Source: Kordia antarctica
Lineage (GTDB): Bacteria > Bacteroidota > Bacteroidia > Flavobacteriales > Flavobacteriaceae
Direction: 5' to 3'
Length of the DNA stretch: 64,000 bases
Assembly: GCF_009901525.1 (NCBI RefSeq)
Contig: NZ_CP019288.1
Location: 3,005,501-3,069,500 of the forward strand
The notes beneath the pieces were generated by a model. The model saw only the letters and a program-made list of their open reading frames with translations. It was not told the origin of the DNA and searched no databases. A program made the translations under genes and the position numbers. Positions within the stretch are counted from its first letter, which is position 1; each line of letters opens with the position of its first letter. Of the stretch, positions 59,984 through 64,000 are shown one piece after another.

Positions 59984-60757
59984 ATGCAAGCTACAAGTAT
60001 CTCTAGTCACGAAAGTAACTTTTTTAAAACAGGAGAAGATTCTGCTGGAAAAAAATTCGACTTAACAGAAATGTCCGTTCCAATCAAAGGCACCGATGAA
60101 GTCATGGAGTATACAAACTGTAGAACAAAAAACGGAGATAAATCATTTTATTACGAAGAAAGAAATACCAAAACTCAAATTGTATTACACTTTACTGCAG
60201 GCTACTTAAAAGGTGATGTAGCAGCCTTAACACAGCCTAATAATCATGTATCTACACCTTTCATTATAGCAAGAAACGGAACTATTTTAAGTATGTGGTC
60301 GTCTGGTTTTTGGTCGTATCATTTAGGAAAAGGCGCTATTGGAGGAAATAAAAACGGATGTAAAAGAACCATTGGTATAGAAATTTCTAATATTGGCTAT
60401 TTAAAAAAAATTGGAGATACATTAATGACGGTTTACAGTGATAAAGATGATTATTGTGAGCTTGAAGAAGAGTATTATCATACAAAATTAGATACGCCAT
60501 TTAGAGGACAAGAATATTATGCAACATTTTCAGAAAAACAGTATGATAGCTTGATAGTTTTGCTTCGTTATTTAACGGCTGAGTATAATATTCCAAGAGC
60601 ATTTTTACCTGAAGAAAAAAGATATGAAGTCGGCTCGGTAAATGAGTTACCTAATTTTAAAGGAATTACTTCACACATAAATTATAGAACTTCTGGCAAA
60701 TGGGATATTGGACCTGCATTTGATTGGGAAAGAGTTATTCAAGGAGTTAATTCTTAA
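59984..60757 (+). CDS. N-acetylmuramoyl-L-alanine amidase (Amidase_2) without signal peptide
   Basis: 257-residue zinc amidase that cleaves the glycan-peptide bond of peptidoglycan. Zinc ligands are His in QIVLHFTAG (H69), His in GITSHINYR (about 231) and Asp in GKWDIGPAFDW (about 241). STPFIIARNGTILSMW and GCKRTIGIEISN are family blocks. No signal peptide or lipobox is visible, so the enzyme stays in the cytoplasm until lysis or is carried by another route. It begins 184 bases after the cargo gene. It could release assembled particles by self-lysis, act as a cargo, or be unrelated; context favours one of the first two. Confidence 0.82.
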   Translation: MQATSISSHESNFFKTGEDSAGKKFDLTEMSVPIKGTDEVMEYTNCRTKNGDKSFYYEERNTKTQIVLHFTAGYLKGDVAALTQPNNHVSTPFIIARNGTILSMWSSGFWSYHLGKGAIGGNKNGCKRTIGIEISNIGYLKKIGDTLMTVYSDKDDYCELEEEYYHTKLDTPFRGQEYYATFSEKQYDSLIVLLRYLTAEYNIPRAFLPEEKRYEVGSVNELPNFKGITSHINYRTSGKWDIGPAFDWERVIQGVNS

Positions 60758-60776
60758 TTATTTTTAATACCTCAGA

Positions 60777-60807
60777 TTTCTTTTCACAACGATTTAGCAT
60801 ACTTTTG
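60777..60807 (+). promoter_or_regulatory. Promoter of the DMT transporter gene
   Basis: TTTC at 60777-60780 (one mismatch to TTTG), 19 bases, then TACTTTTG at 60800-60807. The ATG follows at 60833. Confidence 0.65.
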
Positions 60808-60832
60808 CATTTCTTATTAAACCAACTAATAC

Positions 60833-61669
60833 ATGCTCAAGAAAGCCATTCAATTTATGATTATAAGCGCAATAGCGTTTGCTTTTCTGAATGCAATTGT
60901 GAAGTATTTGGGTGATTTTAATGCATATGAAATTGTATTTTTCAGATCGATTGGGACGTTGGTTTTTACTATTCCATTTTTATTAAAACATAAGATTTCT
61001 ATCTATGGAAATAAAAGAACATTATTAATTATTCGCGGAATTGTTGGCGTAATATCGATGGCATTATTTTTTATGTCGCTAAAGTATTTATCTATGGGTT
61101 CGGCGGTTTCCTTACGCTATATCTCTCCTATTTTTGCAGCTGTTTTCGCGTTAGTTTTACTCAAAGAAAAAATCAAACATATACAATGGTTATTTTTCCT
61201 GATTGCCTTTTGTGGCGTGTTGGTTTTAAAAGGATTTGATACACAAATTGGCACCACAGGATTGTTACTTGCACTCGCGTCTGCCTTTTTTAGTGGATTG
61301 GTTTTTATTGTGATTCGAAAAATTGGAAACAGGGATCATCCTGTCGTAATTGTCAATTATTTTATGATGGTTGCCGTATTGGTTGGTGGAGTTTTGTGTA
61401 TTCCGTATTGGAAAACACCCATTGGTTGGGAATGGGTTTTGTTGTTGAGTTTAGGGATTTTTGGCTACATCGGACAATTGTACATGACAAAAGCGTTGCA
61501 ACTAGCAGAAACTAACAAAGCTGCGCCATTAAAGTACATTGAAGTTATTTTTACAATGCTGATTGGGCTGAGTTGGTTTCACGAATCGTACACACTTTGG
61601 AGTTTGCTCGGAATTATTTTAATTGTCATTGGATTGACGTTGAATACGTATACGAAGTCTGCTAAATAG
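60833..61669 (+). CDS. EamA/DMT-family transporter
   Basis: 278 residues with ten predicted membrane helices and two EamA repeats (first half about 1-135, second about 145-275). Typical segments are FRSIGTLVFTIPFLL, GSAVSLRYISPIFAAVFALVLLKEKI, AAPLKYIEVIFTMLIGLSWFHE and LLGIILIVIGLTLN. The substrate (metabolite, amino acid or drug export) cannot be told. It has its own promoter. The stop is directly followed by the stop of the convergent minus-strand gene with no spacer. Confidence 0.9.
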   Translation: MLKKAIQFMIISAIAFAFLNAIVKYLGDFNAYEIVFFRSIGTLVFTIPFLLKHKISIYGNKRTLLIIRGIVGVISMALFFMSLKYLSMGSAVSLRYISPIFAAVFALVLLKEKIKHIQWLFFLIAFCGVLVLKGFDTQIGTTGLLLALASAFFSGLVFIVIRKIGNRDHPVVIVNYFMMVAVLVGGVLCIPYWKTPIGWEWVLLLSLGIFGYIGQLYMTKALQLAETNKAAPLKYIEVIFTMLIGLSWFHESYTLWSLLGIILIVIGLTLNTYTKSAK

Positions 61670-62494
61670 TTAAAAACCAAGGAAATTTTTCTTATTACCC
61701 ATTGCTTCAATCTTCTCTAAGAAATCGCTTAATAAGGTATTTATTTCTGCTGATTTTTTTAATACTTCTTTAAAATTATTCTGTACATCTGTTTCCATAA
61801 ATTCAACTTTTGTTGTCAATTGTTGAACGTGATTCTCGGAAAGTATTGTGTTTAAATTAGCTTGAGTTAAATTGAATACTTCATTTAAAGTTTCCTTATT
61901 CGTTTCAGAAACTTCTTTTAAACTTTTTTCGCCCAAAGACTGCAACTGTTTCACTTTACTTTCTGTATCAATTTTTATATCTGTAAGCGAAATTTCTAAT
62001 TCTTCTTTGATGTCTTTCACTCCTTTTTCACAACCTGCAACTAATTGTTTTATTTTAGAATATACTTTTTGAAGTTCATCATTGCCATTTATTAAAGCGG
62101 GCTTTAGCTCTTCATTTTGCGTGATACTTTCCTTTGTTCTTTCCAACAATGTGTCTAACAAATTATTATTTTTATTCAATAATTTCGTCAAAGAAGTGTA
62201 ATCTGATTTTATGAAATTTGTTAAATTGTCTATTTTATTTTTCTGGTTTTCAGTAAATTCATGTGTATCATTCTCCAACTCCTTAAATACCTGATTGGCA
62301 TTCGATTGGAAAGTTTTAACCTTAGTATTGACTGCACGAACTCCATTTTCAAAGGAAGTATTTAATTTTTGTAATTCGTTTGTGATATAGTTTTGATTAT
62401 TGATTTTGTAGACATCAATGTATTGTTTTAATTTAAACAATACAACTCCATGAGAAATCAATAATAAAACGATAAGAATAGTCGTAACAATCAT
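61670..62494 (-). CDS. Membrane-anchored coiled-coil protein, 274 aa
   Basis: Not recognised. A single N-terminal membrane helix (MIVTTILIVLLLISHGVVLFKL) is followed by ~240 residues of Lys/Glu/Asn-rich heptad coil (KLNTSFENGVRAVNTKVKTF, VYSKIKQLVAGCEKGVKDIKEELEIS, in pieces), with a short terminal KKNFLGF. The layout resembles RmuC/MCP-like rods but has no functional motif. It begins 2 bases after the upstream minus-strand gene stop, so the two are probably co-transcribed and may interact. Confidence 0.65.
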   Translation of the reverse strand: MIVTTILIVLLLISHGVVLFKLKQYIDVYKINNQNYITNELQKLNTSFENGVRAVNTKVKTFQSNANQVFKELENDTHEFTENQKNKIDNLTNFIKSDYTSLTKLLNKNNNLLDTLLERTKESITQNEELKPALINGNDELQKVYSKIKQLVAGCEKGVKDIKEELEISLTDIKIDTESKVKQLQSLGEKSLKEVSETNKETLNEVFNLTQANLNTILSENHVQQLTTKVEFMETDVQNNFKEVLKKSAEINTLLSDFLEKIEAMGNKKNFLGF

Positions 62495-62496
62495 AA

Positions 62497-64000
62497 TTAG
62501 GTGATTTTAATATTTAATTTCTCTTCTACTTGCCAAAGATCATCAACTAATTGTAAGGTTCCGTTTTCTCCAATTTGTTCTACAACTGTTCCTTGCCTGT
62601 TAAAATTTTCACTCTTTAAAATACAAATAGGCATTAATAAAACATCATAACTTAGAATTGCATTTTTCATCGTATTTTTTTCTTCATACATGAATTGAAA
62701 CGTTGCTTTTGTTTGATTATCTGGATCAATATGCATTTTTATAATACTATCAGGTTTTTTCTTTTTAGATTTCTTATTGTCTTTAAAATAACCATTAGCA
62801 TCTGAAAATGGCAGATAATAAATAAGTGATTCTTCAATAAGTTTACTTAAATCAGCTTTTATGGTATGAATCAGCTTTTTTATTTTTTGTGTGAGTTCTT
62901 CTGTGGTAATCGTTGGAGGAAGTTCACCAATTAGATTATTTTTTCGCAGCTCAATTTTTAAGTCAATTTCCTGCTTTGGAACTAGGTGAAGTTTTGCAAG
63001 TCCAAAGTTTTCTTGGTTTGCTAAATCGACAGCCTTATTTATTTTTTGCGTAGCTAGATTTTTGTTGTTGCAGTTTTGTAACAACGCTACCACATTTTTC
63101 TCATAAGCATCTAGAGTCGCTGCAGCTGTTCTTTTTACATGATCTATTTCTAATAGTTCCCTTTTTAGAATTATTTCAATTACATCACTTTTTGTGCTTT
63201 CTAAATTATCAACAGTTTCTAAACAAGCCTTTGAATATTTGCTAAGATTATTGAGCATTTTCTTGTGTTCAGTTGCTACGATATTTTGGATTTCAAGTCT
63301 TGAGATTGGCTTTTGCTCTTCTTCTTTTTCCTCTTCTTCATCAAATTTACCCAAACTATTTTCAGAACTTTCTTCATCTTTTGGAGCTTCCACAGGCAAA
63401 ACCTCTGTTTTTTTAGTCTTTCGCTTGGAAAGTTTCCATCCTAAAAATATATTTAAGAGTACACTTAAGCCTAAAATTCCTGATATAATATATAATAACA
63501 TAGATTCGTTTTTGGTTCCATCATCAGTCTCTGCTTCATCTTCTACAATTTTAGTTACATTTGTATTCTTGATATCTTCTACATTCACTATTGATGATGC
63601 CTGAGTTTCGTTTTCTTTCGTTTTTGATTGAAATTCTGAAACTGCTTTACTGATAATCAGTTTTATTTCTCCTTTGAGAATTTCACCTAAACTGTCTCTT
63701 TTAGTATCTTCTCCAAGTTTCTTATTTCCGTAGATATTATCTGCTATTAGTTTTGAATTTACTATGTCGCCACTGTTATCTTCAAAAAACCTTTTGTCTG
63801 AAAGGAAAGGTCGATTTTCTAAAAGGCTATCTCTTTTTGCCTTAAATGAATCTATATAAGTTCTAATGATACTATCTACCTCACCTTCACCATTTATCTT
63901 GGATTTCAAACTATCCAGAGTTATTCCTAAAATATTTGGCTTTTTTAAACTATCGTAATTTCTAACTAAGACTAAATCAATACTCTTAAAAGCGATAGTA
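62497..64000 (-). CDS. Membrane-anchored hypothetical protein, partial at the right edge
   Basis: The frame is open to the window edge (upstream of the codon at 63909 it reads IAFKSIDLVLVRNYDSLKKPNILGITLDSLKSKI in pieces), so the true start lies outside and about 500 residues are visible. A polar N-terminal part is followed by a membrane helix (SMLLYIISGILGLSVLLNIFLG), a KKTEVLPVEAPKDEE linker, an acidic EEEEKEEEQ stretch, a coiled region and a C-terminal beta domain (PLMPICILKSENF-like segment, VEQIGENGTLQLVDDLWQVEEKLNI). No family recognised. It pairs with the following coiled-coil gene at a 2-base spacing. Confidence 0.7.
   Translation of the reverse strand, partial: TIAFKSIDLVLVRNYDSLKKPNILGITLDSLKSKINGEGEVDSIIRTYIDSFKAKRDSLLENRPFLSDKRFFEDNSGDIVNSKLIADNIYGNKKLGEDTKRDSLGEILKGEIKLIISKAVSEFQSKTKENETQASSIVNVEDIKNTNVTKIVEDEAETDDGTKNESMLLYIISGILGLSVLLNIFLGWKLSKRKTKKTEVLPVEAPKDEESSENSLGKFDEEEEKEEEQKPISRLEIQNIVATEHKKMLNNLSKYSKACLETVDNLESTKSDVIEIILKRELLEIDHVKRTAAATLDAYEKNVVALLQNCNNKNLATQKINKAVDLANQENFGLAKLHLVPKQEIDLKIELRKNNLIGELPPTITTEELTQKIKKLIHTIKADLSKLIEESLIYYLPFSDANGYFKDNKKSKKKKPDSIIKMHIDPDNQTKATFQFMYEEKNTMKNAILSYDVLLMPICILKSENFNRQGTVVEQIGENGTLQLVDDLWQVEEKLNIKIT

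Noticed and set aside
1-64000. tRNA, rRNA, insertion sequences with intact transposase, and recognisable riboswitches
   Set aside because: None was seen on reading both strands. The only transposase-like sequence is the degenerate protein at 57.1 kb, which lacks catalytic residues and terminal repeats.

Overview
The window is low-GC DNA from a marine-type member of the Bacteroidota, almost certainly family Flavobacteriaceae. The grounds are type IX secretion (T9SS) C-terminal signals, PorP/SprF and OmpA/PD40 gliding-type proteins, Bacteroidota -7 promoters (TAnnTTTG), a GG-leader RiPP precursor of the flavobacterial kind, and families largely restricted to this phylum (DUF2480, DUF3078, DUF5916, DUF5908). 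The RiPP leader and the overall gene style recall Kordia, but the genus cannot be proven from the sequence alone.

Layout. (1) 1-4.8 kb: end of a suf Fe-S locus (sufS 3' end, then sufE, a sufT/DUF59 gene and DUF2480), interrupted by an M43 metalloprotease lipoprotein and a small lipoprotein, then a DUF3078 outer-membrane-type protein. (2) 4.8-7.6 kb: a poorly conserved stretch with a T9SS cargo, a frameshifted DNA-alkylation-repair pseudogene, an orphan gene and short dispersed palindromic repeats. (3) 7.6-13.7 kb: a DUF5916 protein divergent from a histidine kinase/OmpR-type regulator/secreted coiled-coil operon. The shared intergenic region carries GTTAA direct repeats at 11-bp spacing. (4) 13.9-16.4 kb: orphan RiPP precursor, hflX and an EEP-fold nuclease/phosphatase. 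(5) 16.5-24.8 kb: an 1816-aa SprB-like adhesin with a recent internal tandem duplication, followed by porP/sprF and an OmpA/PD40 gene. (6) 24.9-28.6 kb: a compact three-gene cassette made of a small protein ending in Gly-Gly, a DUF4132 protein and a ThiF/E1-like adenylyltransferase. It looks like an undescribed ubiquitin-like or sulfur-carrier modification system. (7) 28.7-31.7 kb: T9SS cargo, a PD40 propeller and a pseudo-receiver/HTH regulator.

(8) 31.97-57.6 kb: a complete extracellular contractile injection system (eCIS; Afp/PVC/MAC-type) on one strand with many overlapping genes. Its genes are a DUF4255 (Afp16-like) cap gene, sheath, two tube proteins, a newly noted short DUF5908 gene, a LysM adaptor, VgrG-like spike, PAAR tip, gp25, two large baseplate proteins, a 1414-aa tape measure, two coiled-coil (fibre-like) proteins, an AAA+ ATPase and unknowns. 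One unknown (57.1 kb) resembles a catalytically dead REP-associated transposase. (9) 57.6-60.8 kb: the probable payload module. Two cargo genes share an N-terminal leader. One goes straight into a small toxin-like domain, and the other has a DUF4157 HEAWH domain followed by a kinase-like domain with a PI3K/actin-fragmin-kinase-type catalytic signature. A leaderless Amidase_2 enzyme follows. (10) 60.8-64 kb: an EamA/DMT transporter and a minus-strand pair of membrane-anchored coiled-coil proteins, the second of which runs off the window.

The strongest candidates for new biology are the Gly-Gly protein/E1/DUF4132 cassette, the kinase-like and DUF4157-less eCIS cargos, the domesticated-transposase-like protein inside the eCIS operon, and the hendecad-repeat insertion in the baseplate protein.
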